Below the pieces are notes generated by a model. It was given only the letters and a program-made list of their open reading frames with translations, had not been told where the DNA came from and searched no databases. Positions 17,785 through 25,943 of a stretch of DNA of 64,000 bases are shown piece after piece. The position numbers were made by a program, and so were the translations under genes. Position 1 is the first letter of the stretch; the number at the start of each line of letters is the position of its first letter. Source of the DNA: Croceimicrobium sp965228705 (lineage in GTDB: Bacteria > Bacteroidota > Bacteroidia > Flavobacteriales > Schleiferiaceae); NCBI RefSeq assembly GCF_965228705.1, contig NZ_OZ245832.1:3410001-3474000 (forward strand), in the 5' to 3' direction.

Positions 17785-19740
17785 CTAATAGGACCAACGA
17801 TAACGCAATCCTGCCTGCAGCCATAAGCCAGGCATTTCTACATTACCACGATCAAAGTATTTCTTGTTCAAGAGATTTTGCCCCTTCAAGGAAAGGGTGA
17901 AATCCTTGATCTGATAATCCAAACTGGCGTTCACTAAGAAAACATCTGCATAATCGGTCAAGTCGCCAGAACTGGCATCGCGATATTGCCCTTGACGATC
18001 TTGATAACTTAGGAAATAATGCAAGCTTAGTTTTTCAGTTAAGCGATGACCTACTCGCAAGGTGATTTTGTTACGGAGGTGGTCAAATACATAAAGGGAG
18101 CGATAAACGGTGTCTTTGCTGGGGCTGCTGCTTTGTAAGTAGGTGTAGCTTAACTCGGCAAAACTTAAAGCCAGGAAGTTGTTCTCCGGGTTTAAGTTCT
18201 TGCGCAGGCTGAACTCGCCACCCATAAAATTCACTTCCGAGGTATTACCAGCAATTAAATCGCAGGTATCACAGGCTTGGGTCCAGTCGATGATATTTTG
18301 CCCATTACGATAGAAAACACTCACATTGCCATACCAATCTTTACCAAAGAAGCGGTAGCCTGCCTCGTAATTGTAGGACTCTTCTTCTTGTAAATCTGAG
18401 CTTCCACGGGCTCCTCCCAAACGATAGTAAAGGTCTGTGTAGGATGGAAAGCGGAAGGAACGATTAAAGCTGCTATACACTTTATGTGATTTACCTAAGC
18501 GCAAACCGGCATTTAAGGCTGGGTATAAGCCAAAGCCAAAATCGGTATTGTAATTGGCCTGTAAAGCAGCGCTAATTTGCCATTGCTTAATTCGGAATAA
18601 GTGCTGGCCAGACAATGAAAGGTTTTGGCGTTCAGCCCCCAAATAGTAAGCACCACGACTGTTGTTGATGGGGATAAAATCGCTGAGGCTGTCTCCTAAA
18701 TTATTACTGCGAACCTGTTCATGCCTAAGGTCCAGGTTTAGGGCAGTGCTTCCCAGTTTTGAGTCGAAACTCATCTGACTTTTAGCGCCTAGCACATCAC
18801 TGCGGTGGTAATTATGACCAGCATACCAGGTGGGTGCGGTGTCGTTGCCTGCGATAAAAAGTCCATTGCGGTACTGGTAAAAATCTTCACCTTCTTCACG
18901 GAAAAGTTGAAATTCATCCCAATTACGGCGCCAGTATAGATTGTGATTCCAGCGGATTTTTTCTCCACTGCTTAAATCTACGCTACCAAATAGGGTGCGG
19001 GTTTTTTCGTATTGATCAGGATAGGCATCGGAATAGAAGTTCTGGGCTCCAAATCCTTGATCGGTATAACCACCCTGCACTTTGATGTTTTGATTTCCTA
19101 ATTTGAAATCACTTTGCAAGGAAACATTGCTGTTTACAAAGTCGGTGTTTTCCTTAAAACCATCACTGCGATTATGAGAAAGCGAGATGCGACTTTGATG
19201 CTTTTCACCTTTGATTTCTTGTTGCAATCCAGTTTGTAGGCTGTTAAACATACCATAGTCTAGATTAAGACTGGTGGCATTGCCCTTCGCTTCTTTGGTG
19301 ATGATATTAATGGCACCGGAAAAAGCATTGGCGCCAAAGATGTAGGAGCCGCCGCCTAAGAGGATTTCAATTCGTTCGATGTCGTTTTTTGCCACCGGTA
19401 AATTCATAAGGTGGTGGCCGGTTTGCGGATCACCCAGTCGCACTCCGTTTACCAATACTAATACCTGTTCGAAACTACCGCCTCGGATGCTTAGGTCCGT
19501 TTGAGTTCCGTAAATCCCGCGCTGGCGGGCATCAATTCCGGTAGCAAAATCCAATAGTTCTGCTACACTGTTAACCGGTGCCTTTTCCAACTCTTCCCCG
19601 GAAAGGATCTGGACATTGCGGTTACTGTTCATCAAGCTTTGCTCGAAAAGGGCAGCGGAGACAGTAACTGTATCCAGCTGTATCTGTGCGCTCAGACTTC
19701 CCCCAATGAGCAGGCTAAGAAAAAGATTTCGAGTTTTCAT
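17785..19740 (-). CDS. TonB-dependent outer-membrane receptor, BtuB-like size
   Basis: A 651-residue receptor. The ATG at 19740 opens a signal peptide (MKTRNLFLSLLIGGSLSA-Q); a longer frame to 19806 lacks one. The plug domain runs from about residue 30 to 150 (LDTVTVSAALFEQ as TonB-box region, then TDLSIRGGSFEQVLVLVNGVR and INIITKEAKG). The rest is a 22-strand barrel ending in WLQAGLRYRWSY. It lacks the N-terminal carboxypeptidase-like domain of SusC-type receptors, so it probably imports a small nutrient such as a vitamin or metal complex. It is divergent from the TPP-riboswitch unit, but no riboswitch is seen in its own leader. Confidence 0.88.
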   Translation of the reverse strand: MKTRNLFLSLLIGGSLSAQIQLDTVTVSAALFEQSLMNSNRNVQILSGEELEKAPVNSVAELLDFATGIDARQRGIYGTQTDLSIRGGSFEQVLVLVNGVRLGDPQTGHHLMNLPVAKNDIERIEILLGGGSYIFGANAFSGAINIITKEAKGNATSLNLDYGMFNSLQTGLQQEIKGEKHQSRISLSHNRSDGFKENTDFVNSNVSLQSDFKLGNQNIKVQGGYTDQGFGAQNFYSDAYPDQYEKTRTLFGSVDLSSGEKIRWNHNLYWRRNWDEFQLFREEGEDFYQYRNGLFIAGNDTAPTWYAGHNYHRSDVLGAKSQMSFDSKLGSTALNLDLRHEQVRSNNLGDSLSDFIPINNSRGAYYLGAERQNLSLSGQHLFRIKQWQISAALQANYNTDFGFGLYPALNAGLRLGKSHKVYSSFNRSFRFPSYTDLYYRLGGARGSSDLQEEESYNYEAGYRFFGKDWYGNVSVFYRNGQNIIDWTQACDTCDLIAGNTSEVNFMGGEFSLRKNLNPENNFLALSFAELSYTYLQSSSPSKDTVYRSLYVFDHLRNKITLRVGHRLTEKLSLHYFLSYQDRQGQYRDASSGDLTDYADVFLVNASLDYQIKDFTLSLKGQNLLNKKYFDRGNVEMPGLWLQAGLRYRWSY

Positions 19741-19763
19741 TTGTGCTTTTTTGTTAGAGGCGG

Positions 19764-19771
19764 CAAAGCTA
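19764..19771 (-). promoter_or_regulatory. -7 element for the TonB receptor at 17785
   Basis: Read on the minus strand the sequence is TAGCTTTG, a full match to TAnnTTTG, 24 bases before the ATG. No clear -33 TTG is present at 19-20 bases. It is back to back with the riboswitch promoter on the other strand. Confidence 0.4.
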
Positions 19772-19795
19772 CTTGCAATGTTCAATTTCGCTCTA

Positions 19796-19826
19796 TTGGA
19801 TTCCAAGAAGTCTTGTTATAGCTTTG
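19796..19826 (+). promoter_or_regulatory. Promoter of the TPP-riboswitch transcript
   Basis: TTG at 19796-19798, a 20-base spacer and TAGCTTTG at 19819-19826 match the Bacteroidota primary sigma consensus. Transcription would begin just before 19835, exactly where the riboswitch fold begins. Confidence 0.6.
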
Positions 19827-19834
19827 CAACTTCT

Positions 19835-19930
19835 CACGGGGTGCTTCTCAAATTAAAGAGAGGCTGAGATTATACCCAGGGTGGTTCTGCCATCCATACC
19901 TGATCCGGGTAATGCCGGCGTAGGGAAAAG
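19835..19930 (+). promoter_or_regulatory. TPP riboswitch (THI element)
   Basis: The conserved parts occur in order: cacggggtgct opening the P1/P2 side, the pyrimidine-sensing loop ggctgagat, acccagg, then acctgatccgggtaatgccggc and the closing tagggaaaag. This is the thiamine pyrophosphate aptamer. An 82-base stretch separates the aptamer from the ATG of the TonB receptor at 20012, so regulation could be at translation or by early termination; I see no strong hairpin plus T-run. High TPP should shut off the receptor and the ThiY-like gene. Confidence 0.93.
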
Positions 19931-20011
19931 GAGCGTAAAGCACGCTTCAATCATTGTTTATTAAATCGCAAAAGGAGCATACCCCGGTTTCTTTTCATAA
20001 CATTTTGTTTT

Positions 20012-22084
20012 ATGAAAAGGCAACTACTTGTTCTTGCTTTAATGGGATTGAGCCCATCCCTTATTCGGGCTCAGGAAACGGACAGCACTAAGGTCCATCA
20101 ATTAGAAGAAGTAACCATTTCTACGGTTCGGGCTTCGGCCGATGCGCCGGTAGCTCAGGTTACCCTCAACAAAAAACAAATTGAGAAAGTATTCCAAGGG
20201 CAAGATGGAGCCTTTATTCTGGAGAGATTAAGTCCTTCCTTGGTGGCCTATTCAGAGTCTGGGACCAACTTCAGTAATTATGGTCAAATGCGTTTGCGTG
20301 GTATCGATCAAAGTCGGATAAACATTACCCTGAACGGGGTGCCTTTAAACGACATGATGGACCAAGGGGTATTCTTCTCCAATTTTACTGATTTTGGGAA
20401 TAGCGTAGAATCCGTGCAAATTCAGCGTGGGGTGGGAACTTCTAGTAATGGAGTGGCTTCTTATGCCGGATCGGTAAATTTCGAATCTATTTCCCTGACT
20501 CGCCAAAAGCCCAGTACGGAAGTTCAATTGACGGGCGGTTCTTTTAATACGCTTCGAGCCAGTGCTGAGGTACATACCGGCTTAATGGAAAACCGCACGG
20601 CCTTTTATGCACGCATGAGTCGTTTGCAGAGCGATGGCTACCGTCGCCATTCGGGTACGGAGTCGAATTCCCTATTTTTCTCTGGGGGCTATTTTGGGGA
20701 TGAGCATGCCATTAAATTCACCGCTTTTGCCGGCAACACCCAAAATGATTTGGCCTATTCACCAGTTCCTCTAGCTCAAATTCAGCGCGATCCTCGCACG
20801 AATATTTTGAACGAAACCGACATTGATGATTTTTCACAGTGGTTGTTTCAATTGCAACATACCTGGCGAATCGGGCTTAACAATTCTTGGGTAAACACCA
20901 TTTACTATGGCGGTGCCGGAGGCGACTTCCCGTATTCCTATCCAGATAGCAGCAGTCCATCGGGTTTAACCGCTATCAATTATCCGCTCTATAATGACCA
21001 TTACGGTTGGCTTTCGAATTTTAATTGGAATTCTAATTTGGGCTCCTTTAATTTCGGAACTCATCTTTACACTTTCTTACGCGAAAATGCAGAGTACATT
21101 GTACCTAACCGCTTGAATCCCTATTATCAGGATAAGAGCAGTAAAGACGAATTTTCAGTATTTGCAAAATGGGAAAAGGCCTGGGGACCCCTGAAATTGT
21201 ATGCAGATGTTCAAGCCCGCCAGGTCTACTTAAGTCTGGGTGGCGATGCCTCCTATCTAGGTGAAGATCCTGCCATTCCAACGCGCGATTACTTCTTCAT
21301 AAACCCTAAAGCAGGGCTAACTTATGACCTGAAACCGAATTGGCAACTTTATTTGTCCTTTGGTCGCAGTGGCCGCGAACCTACGCGTTCCGACATATTA
21401 GGGGGCTTGCAGGTTACAAGCTACAATATAGCCGATGTTCGCAGCGGTGCCAATGTGAGTCCTGAATATGTGAATGACCTTGAATTGGGAACTCGCTTTG
21501 AGTACCAAAAATTAAAGGTAGATGTGAATGCCTATTACATGTCTTTCGAGAATGAAATCGCTCCCATCGGGGCTTATATCAGCGAAGGTTTCTATCAAGT
21601 TTATCTTAATCAGGAGGCCAGTTTCCGCCGTGGAGTGGAGTTGATGGCCGATTACAGCTTCTTGAAGCGTTTTAATGTGCGTGCACAAATGGCTTATTTG
21701 GATGCTCGAATCAGCACTTATGCACCGGCAGATGCCAATGTAGTATATGAAAACATACGTCCAATTTTAAGTCCGGAATGGAATGGATCGATCTTCTTGA
21801 ACTATGCAATAAACCCCAGATTGAATGCTGGAATTCGCGCGCGTTTCCTCAGTGAACAGTTTATGGAATTGACTAATGATCCTAGTTTGGTGGTACCCGC
21901 TTCCACCGTATTGGACTTTGTTGCCGACTGGCGTTTTTATAAGGAACATCAAATTAGCCTCCAGGTAAATAACATTACAGATGCTCTTTATTATACCTAT
22001 GGTGCGCCAGCTTTTGATGGTACTCCGGCCTATTTAGTGCAAGCGCCACTTAATGTTTATGCAACGCTAAGACTGGTATTCTAA
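20012..22084 (+). CDS. TonB-dependent receptor under TPP control (thiamine or precursor uptake)
   Basis: A 690-residue outer-membrane receptor with signal peptide (MKRQLLVLALMGLSPSLIRA-Q). The plug follows (EEVTISTVRA, GQMRLRGIDQSRINITLNGVPLND), then a 22-strand barrel ending VYATLRLVF. The TPP riboswitch directly upstream marks it as a receptor for thiamine, a phosphorylated form, or a pyrimidine precursor; TPP-regulated TonB receptors are known from comparative genomics of Bacteroidota. Its stop overlaps the start of the ThiY-like gene (TAATG), so the two are translated together. Confidence 0.9.
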   Translation: MKRQLLVLALMGLSPSLIRAQETDSTKVHQLEEVTISTVRASADAPVAQVTLNKKQIEKVFQGQDGAFILERLSPSLVAYSESGTNFSNYGQMRLRGIDQSRINITLNGVPLNDMMDQGVFFSNFTDFGNSVESVQIQRGVGTSSNGVASYAGSVNFESISLTRQKPSTEVQLTGGSFNTLRASAEVHTGLMENRTAFYARMSRLQSDGYRRHSGTESNSLFFSGGYFGDEHAIKFTAFAGNTQNDLAYSPVPLAQIQRDPRTNILNETDIDDFSQWLFQLQHTWRIGLNNSWVNTIYYGGAGGDFPYSYPDSSSPSGLTAINYPLYNDHYGWLSNFNWNSNLGSFNFGTHLYTFLRENAEYIVPNRLNPYYQDKSSKDEFSVFAKWEKAWGPLKLYADVQARQVYLSLGGDASYLGEDPAIPTRDYFFINPKAGLTYDLKPNWQLYLSFGRSGREPTRSDILGGLQVTSYNIADVRSGANVSPEYVNDLELGTRFEYQKLKVDVNAYYMSFENEIAPIGAYISEGFYQVYLNQEASFRRGVELMADYSFLKRFNVRAQMAYLDARISTYAPADANVVYENIRPILSPEWNGSIFLNYAINPRLNAGIRARFLSEQFMELTNDPSLVVPASTVLDFVADWRFYKEHQISLQVNNITDALYYTYGAPAFDGTPAYLVQAPLNVYATLRLVF

Positions 22085-23106
22085 TGCGGAAATTAGTAAT
22101 GTTTGCAGGACTCCTATTAGGACTGCAGTCTTGTAATAATCCGGTTAAACAGGAAGCGAATGCCAGGCCAGAAGAGGCTTTGCAATTGGATACTTTACGT
22201 TTGGCCTTGGATTGGACGCCTAATGTTTTGCATAGCGGTATTTTCTATGCCGAATCTCAAAACTGGTTTCGGGAAGCCGGAATTCACTTGATATGGGATA
22301 CTCCGGAAAGAGATAATTATACCAAGAAACCCATCTTTCGACTGTTGGAAGGGGAAGTGGATTTGGCAGTGGGACCCTCGGAGCATTTATTTGCTTTCGC
22401 AGCGGATAGCGCCCAGGTGCATGCTCAGGCGGTAGCGAGCATATTGCAGAGTGATCGCAGTGCTTTTGTGGCAAAGAAGTCCTCAGGCATAAATCGTCCT
22501 GCAGATATCAGTAATGCCACCTATTTAGGTTACCACACTCCTTTGGAAGAGCATATCCTAAAAGCCATGATTGAATATGACGGTGCTGAGGCAAAATTCG
22601 GCACAGAGACTCCGGATCGACTTCAGGTTTGGGATGCTTTTCGTAAAGATTCTGGTGAAGTGGCTTGGGTGTTCTTACACTGGGAAGCCATGCAGTCGGA
22701 ATTAGCCGAGGATAGTCTCAATGCTTTTATTCCTAATGAATATGGCGTGCCTTATGGCTATTCATCGGTAATCATGGCGCCCAAGAATTTGGATGCGAGT
22801 CAGACTAAATTAATTCGCCGCTTTTTAGACATTTGCCGGAAGGCCTATCGCGAAAGTCAGGATAAGCCGGACGTGGTTTTGGATGCAATATTGGATCATA
22901 TTCAACATCCCAATTTTGTGGATCATGTTTTTATTCGGCAGGCTTTCGCCGATATCCGCCCTCATTTTGGTGCGAGTCGGTGGGGAGTGATGTCAGATCA
23001 AAAATGGTCGGACTATGCACAATGGCTAGAATCTCGCGGCCTAAATGATTTAAAGGGTCATGAGTCTACTGAATTCTACAGCAATGAATTTTTAGAGAGT
23101 AAATAG
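22084..23106 (+). CDS. ThiY/NMT1-like substrate-binding lipoprotein
   Basis: A 340-residue protein with lipobox LQSC (Cys 17) and an NMT1/THI5-like periplasmic-binding fold: LRLALDWTPNVLHSGIFYA at the start of the domain is the family signature, followed by the EGEVDLAVGPSEHLFAF segment. ThiY proteins bind formylaminopyrimidine or related HMP compounds for an ABC transporter. Here no ThiX permease or ThiZ ATPase gene is in the window, so this copy may pass ligand from the TonB receptor to another inner-membrane carrier, or act at the cell surface. It is translationally coupled to the TPP-regulated receptor. Confidence 0.85.
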   Translation: MRKLVMFAGLLLGLQSCNNPVKQEANARPEEALQLDTLRLALDWTPNVLHSGIFYAESQNWFREAGIHLIWDTPERDNYTKKPIFRLLEGEVDLAVGPSEHLFAFAADSAQVHAQAVASILQSDRSAFVAKKSSGINRPADISNATYLGYHTPLEEHILKAMIEYDGAEAKFGTETPDRLQVWDAFRKDSGEVAWVFLHWEAMQSELAEDSLNAFIPNEYGVPYGYSSVIMAPKNLDASQTKLIRRFLDICRKAYRESQDKPDVVLDAILDHIQHPNFVDHVFIRQAFADIRPHFGASRWGVMSDQKWSDYAQWLESRGLNDLKGHESTEFYSNEFLESK

Positions 23107-23110
23107 CTTT

Positions 23111-23629
23111 CTACAACAATTTTTGAAGAGCGTCCAGTGCATTGCTGAGGCGCTCTTTTTTTTGCCCTTTCACGATGGCATAGGGGCGATTGTAGGCTTG
23201 GATTAGCGCGAGGTTTTCGTGGAAAATGTCCAGGCGATCAATGGGGTTTTCCCGCAAGGGATCGGCTTCCCATTCTAAATCGGGATAGCAAAGCAAATAG
23301 CGATGCTCTTGCTCTTTTAAGATTTGTTGCATCAAGAGCGGCGGATCAAAATCAAAAACCCGTCGATTCCAAATCAAATAATTAAAGCTATCGGTATCTA
23401 AGAGGATATTGCCATTGGTTTGTTTTTGTAAGGCTTGCGCCTGATGAGCTAAATGGCTTTGGTAAATTTCCTGAAGGCTGTCTTTGCTGTATTCGGGGCC
23501 ATTTTTCTCGAGGTACATGCGGGCATATTCTGCCACCCAGGGAATATTTAACTTTTCACTAAGCTCCCGGCATAATTGTGATTTACCCGAACTCTCGGGT
23601 CCGCTAACTACGATAATGCGCCGCTCCAC
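23111..23629 (-). CDS. NadR-like nucleoside/vitamin kinase (P-loop)
   Basis: A 172-residue P-loop protein with Walker A GPESSGKS at residues 10-17, the family segment PWVAEYARMYLEKNGPEY and the LLDTDSFNYLIW stretch. It corresponds to the ribosylnicotinamide kinase half of NadR without the adenylyltransferase domain. By family the substrate is nicotinamide riboside; by context (YkoF-like protein, PnuC/PnuT carrier, nearby TPP riboswitch) it could phosphorylate thiamine. The sequence alone does not decide. It overlaps the transporter gene by 22 bases. Confidence 0.8.
   Translation of the reverse strand: MERRIIVVSGPESSGKSQLCRELSEKLNIPWVAEYARMYLEKNGPEYSKDSLQEIYQSHLAHQAQALQKQTNGNILLDTDSFNYLIWNRRVFDFDPPLLMQQILKEQEHRYLLCYPDLEWEADPLRENPIDRLDIFHENLALIQAYNRPYAIVKGQKKERLSNALDALQKLL
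23126..23163 (+). terminator. Terminator for the TPP-controlled unit, inside the 3' end of the kinase gene
   Basis: A seven-base stem, aagagcg at 23126-23132 with cgctctt at 23151-23157, runs into a series of T's to 23163. It would stop plus-strand transcription shortly after the ThiY-like gene. It lies within the coding end of the convergent kinase gene. Confidence 0.5.
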
Positions 23630-24162
23630 AAGAGGTAACCGTTAATTGAGAGTAAGGTATAAATAAGAAAGAGGAGGGCGCTGAGCTTTAAACCTCTTTG
23701 GAAATAAAGCCAGATGCTTACCGTGTCAATTACAATCCAATATATCCAGTTTTCAGGGTAGAAGTTTACCATCAAAATAGTTGCAGCGATGCTTGATATA
23801 GTGGTGAAAGAATCCAGGTAGGGGAGCTTGGAGTCGGTGAAGTGACTTAAAGCATAGCCGCTAATCCCGATTAATAGTACACAGGCCGCCACTATATAAA
23901 GATGGTAATTGAGGTCTAAGGGGGGGAGGGTTTTAAATTCGGCTCCCCAGTTCAAATAGCCATAAACGGCAGTAGCCAGATAAAATGCCTGTAGAGCTAA
24001 TTCTGCATAAATCTTTCGGCGAAAGCAAAGGATACTGAATAATATGGAGGCCAGAATAGCAAAGAGCCAGGACCAGATACTTTCGTAGCTCAGCAGAATG
24101 GTATACAATAAACTGCTGATTACGGCCGAAATCTCAAGGCTATTCAACCTTAATGCGCTCAA
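23608..24162 (-). CDS. PnuC-family transporter (nicotinamide riboside PnuC or thiamine PnuT)
   Basis: A 184-residue integral membrane protein with about seven hydrophobic segments. Family features are the WSWLFAILAS stretch, FRRKIYAELALQAFYLATAVYGYLNW (the conserved YA..LQ..Y...YG...W region) and the final VIDTVSIWLYFQRGLKLSALLF. PnuC proteins carry nicotinamide riboside by facilitated diffusion with trapping by a kinase; the PnuT subfamily carries thiamine. The position between a YkoF-like thiamine-binding protein and a NadR-like kinase, next to a TPP-regulated unit, favours PnuT. Start overlaps the stop of the upstream gene (ATGA). Confidence 0.85.
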   Translation of the reverse strand: MSALRLNSLEISAVISSLLYTILLSYESIWSWLFAILASILFSILCFRRKIYAELALQAFYLATAVYGYLNWGAEFKTLPPLDLNYHLYIVAACVLLIGISGYALSHFTDSKLPYLDSFTTISSIAATILMVNFYPENWIYWIVIDTVSIWLYFQRGLKLSALLFLIYTLLSINGYLLWSGALS

Positions 24163-24422
24163 TAGTCTTTAATTTCCATGGAAGATAAATCCCCTTTCAA
24201 AACCTTCAGTACGAATGGGCTTTGACCGCGTTCAAAAGAACGGGTGATCTCTTGCTCTAAAATGGGGAAAAGCTTATCTGCAGGGCCAAAGATTTGAGTA
24301 CTGATGGAGTTTACTCGGATTTTAAGCTCAGGATGTTGATGCAATCTTTCTAAAAAATCATCTACTCCATCAAGGTATGCATCCCGCAAGGGATACTTCG
24401 AAATTTCGATACTAATGTCCAT
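24159..24422 (-). CDS. Thiamine-binding protein, YkoF/MTH1187-like
   Basis: An 87-residue cytoplasmic protein with the ferredoxin-like YkoF/MTH1187 (DUF77) pattern: DISIEISKYPL at the first strand, LERLHQHPELKIRVNSISTQIFG in the centre, and PFVLKVLKG at the last strand. YkoF of Bacillus binds thiamine and HMP. It starts one base after the GGGP synthase stop and overlaps the transporter start by four bases. It probably buffers or delivers the imported vitamin. Confidence 0.8.
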   Translation of the reverse strand: MDISIEISKYPLRDAYLDGVDDFLERLHQHPELKIRVNSISTQIFGPADKLFPILEQEITRSFERGQSPFVLKVLKGDLSSMEIKDY

Positions 24423-24423
24423 G

Positions 24424-25170
24424 CTAAAAACTGTGTATGGCCTTGGCGATATCGGCCATGGCTTCGGGATTTTTTTCGAAGAGATTTCCCACTACAATTA
24501 CATCGGCTCCCGCTTCTACCAAAGAACGAGCGGTGGCGGCATCGCGAATTCCACCTCCCACAATTATGGGGCGATCAATGGATTTACGCACCGCTTTCAT
24601 CATTTGAGGACTAACAGCTTTTTCAGCACCGCTTCCGCCATCTAAATAGAAATAGCGCAGACCAAGAAATTCACCGGCCATTGCCGTGCAAGCAGCAATA
24701 TCGGGCTTCTCATACGGAAGGGCCTTACTGTTGCTCATGTAAATGGCAGTAGTGGTGGTTCCACAATCTACCAACATATAAGCGGTAGGCAGAACTTCCA
24801 ATTTAGAACTTTTAAGGTAAGGGGCAGCGATAACATGATTGCCTATCAGCAAATCCGGATTGCGACCTGAGATCAGGCTCAGGAATAAAATTCCATCCGC
24901 TTGATCTGAAATCTGCAAAACGCTACCCGGAAAGAGTAAAACAGGGATGGAAATATGCGCTTTTACTGTACGTAAACATTCTTCAAGGCTGTCTCGACTC
25001 AGTAAACTGCCTCCCACAAAAATGAGGTCGGCACCGTTTTCACTCGCTTTAATACAGAGCTCAATAAGCTCTTTTTCAGAGGGTTTATCGGGGTCGATGA
25101 GTACGGCCAACATCTTTTTTCCTTGCTGTTGGGCGCCGTCAATGATATGCGAAACTTTGGGCATCTCCAT
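24424..25170 (-). CDS. Geranylgeranylglyceryl/heptaprenylglyceryl phosphate synthase
   Basis: A 248-residue TIM-barrel prenyltransferase that joins a polyprenyl diphosphate to glycerol 1-phosphate through an ether bond. Family features are LAVLIDPDKP near residue 20, ADLIFVGGSL, YFYLDGGSGA (residues about 183-192), and PIIVGGGIRDAATA with the GADVIVVGNLFE phosphate-binding end. Bacterial homologues occur in Bacteroidota and make ether lipid precursors of uncertain use. It is co-directional and one base apart from the YkoF-like gene, an odd partner for a lipid enzyme. Confidence 0.93.
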   Translation of the reverse strand: MEMPKVSHIIDGAQQQGKKMLAVLIDPDKPSEKELIELCIKASENGADLIFVGGSLLSRDSLEECLRTVKAHISIPVLLFPGSVLQISDQADGILFLSLISGRNPDLLIGNHVIAAPYLKSSKLEVLPTAYMLVDCGTTTTAIYMSNSKALPYEKPDIAACTAMAGEFLGLRYFYLDGGSGAEKAVSPQMMKAVRKSIDRPIIVGGGIRDAATARSLVEAGADVIVVGNLFEKNPEAMADIAKAIHSF

Positions 25171-25237
25171 GAGCCCACAAACCTACTAAATTATGCACTT
25201 CAAGCCTCTGAGGGCAGTGTGATGAAAATGAAAATAT

Positions 25238-25864
25238 TTAATCGAGGGTAAAGCAGAGGCAGTAATTATTCTCCATTTTAAAGTATAAAGGATAGATTTC
25301 CTGATGCTTGCCTTTGCGTATTAAACCACGACTAACTGCGCTTCGACCTTTAGCAAAAGGAGCAATTCGAATTTCTTTTCGCAGGTCCAAGTCAGGCGCG
25401 TCTTTAACTTTTATCAGTGCTTCTTTCGCCGACCAATAGGCGGCAAGCATCTCCAAATCGGGTTCTGATCCCAAGGCACCCAATTCCTGTTTGCTCATAT
25501 AACGGCTACAGAGCTGAAGCATTTGTGGTCGATAAGCTTCTAAATCTAAGCCTACTTTAAAATGCTTGCTTACTATAACGGCTGCATAATCTTTATTGTG
25601 ACTGATGGAGAGTCCTTTCCATTGAGCAAGAGAAGGGGCACCCTTGGGGCTGTACTCAATTTGCGGTGTAGCTTCAAGAATATGTGCTAAAGCAGAACGT
25701 GCGGCTAAAAACTCGGCTTTGCGATTGGGGTTTTTCAATTCTTGCAGCCTTTTTTGGTCGCTACCGGATAGCTCCGCAAGCGGGAAGTCTGGGCTTTCCC
25801 CCGGCTCTATTGACCAGATTGCCAGATGGAAGTGTTCCCATCGATGCTCTTTATATAATGGCAT
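25238..25864 (-). CDS. 4'-phosphopantetheinyl transferase (Sfp/EntD-like)
   Basis: A 208-residue enzyme that transfers phosphopantetheine from CoA to a carrier protein. The motifs LSISHNKDYAAV, GLDLEAYR (Asp 107, Glu 109 for magnesium) and YWSAKEALIKV (Glu 148) are in order. No carrier protein or synthase is in the window, so the partner lies elsewhere. It is first in a probable operon with GGGP synthase 67 bases downstream. Confidence 0.92.
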   Translation of the reverse strand: MPLYKEHRWEHFHLAIWSIEPGESPDFPLAELSGSDQKRLQELKNPNRKAEFLAARSALAHILEATPQIEYSPKGAPSLAQWKGLSISHNKDYAAVIVSKHFKVGLDLEAYRPQMLQLCSRYMSKQELGALGSEPDLEMLAAYWSAKEALIKVKDAPDLDLRKEIRIAPFAKGRSAVSRGLIRKGKHQEIYPLYFKMENNYCLCFTLD

Positions 25865-25883
25865 ATTGCTTTAAGATAGAATT

Positions 25884-25912
25884 TTGCAGCCGAAGCATTT
25901 GCGGTATCTTTG
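25884..25912 (+). promoter_or_regulatory. Promoter of ahcY
   Basis: TTG at 25884-25886, an 18-base spacer, and TATCTTTG at 25905-25912 form a near-ideal Bacteroidota promoter. The box ends 31 bases before the ATG of ahcY. It is consistent with strong expression, as the codon use of ahcY also suggests. Confidence 0.65.
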
Positions 25913-25943
25913 CCGAAATTCGCAAAAAATCAGAAGATAATTT

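Noticed and set aside
25865..25943. An S-adenosylhomocysteine riboswitch before ahcY
   Set aside because: The space is under 80 bases, mostly taken by the promoter, and no SAH-aptamer pattern is visible.
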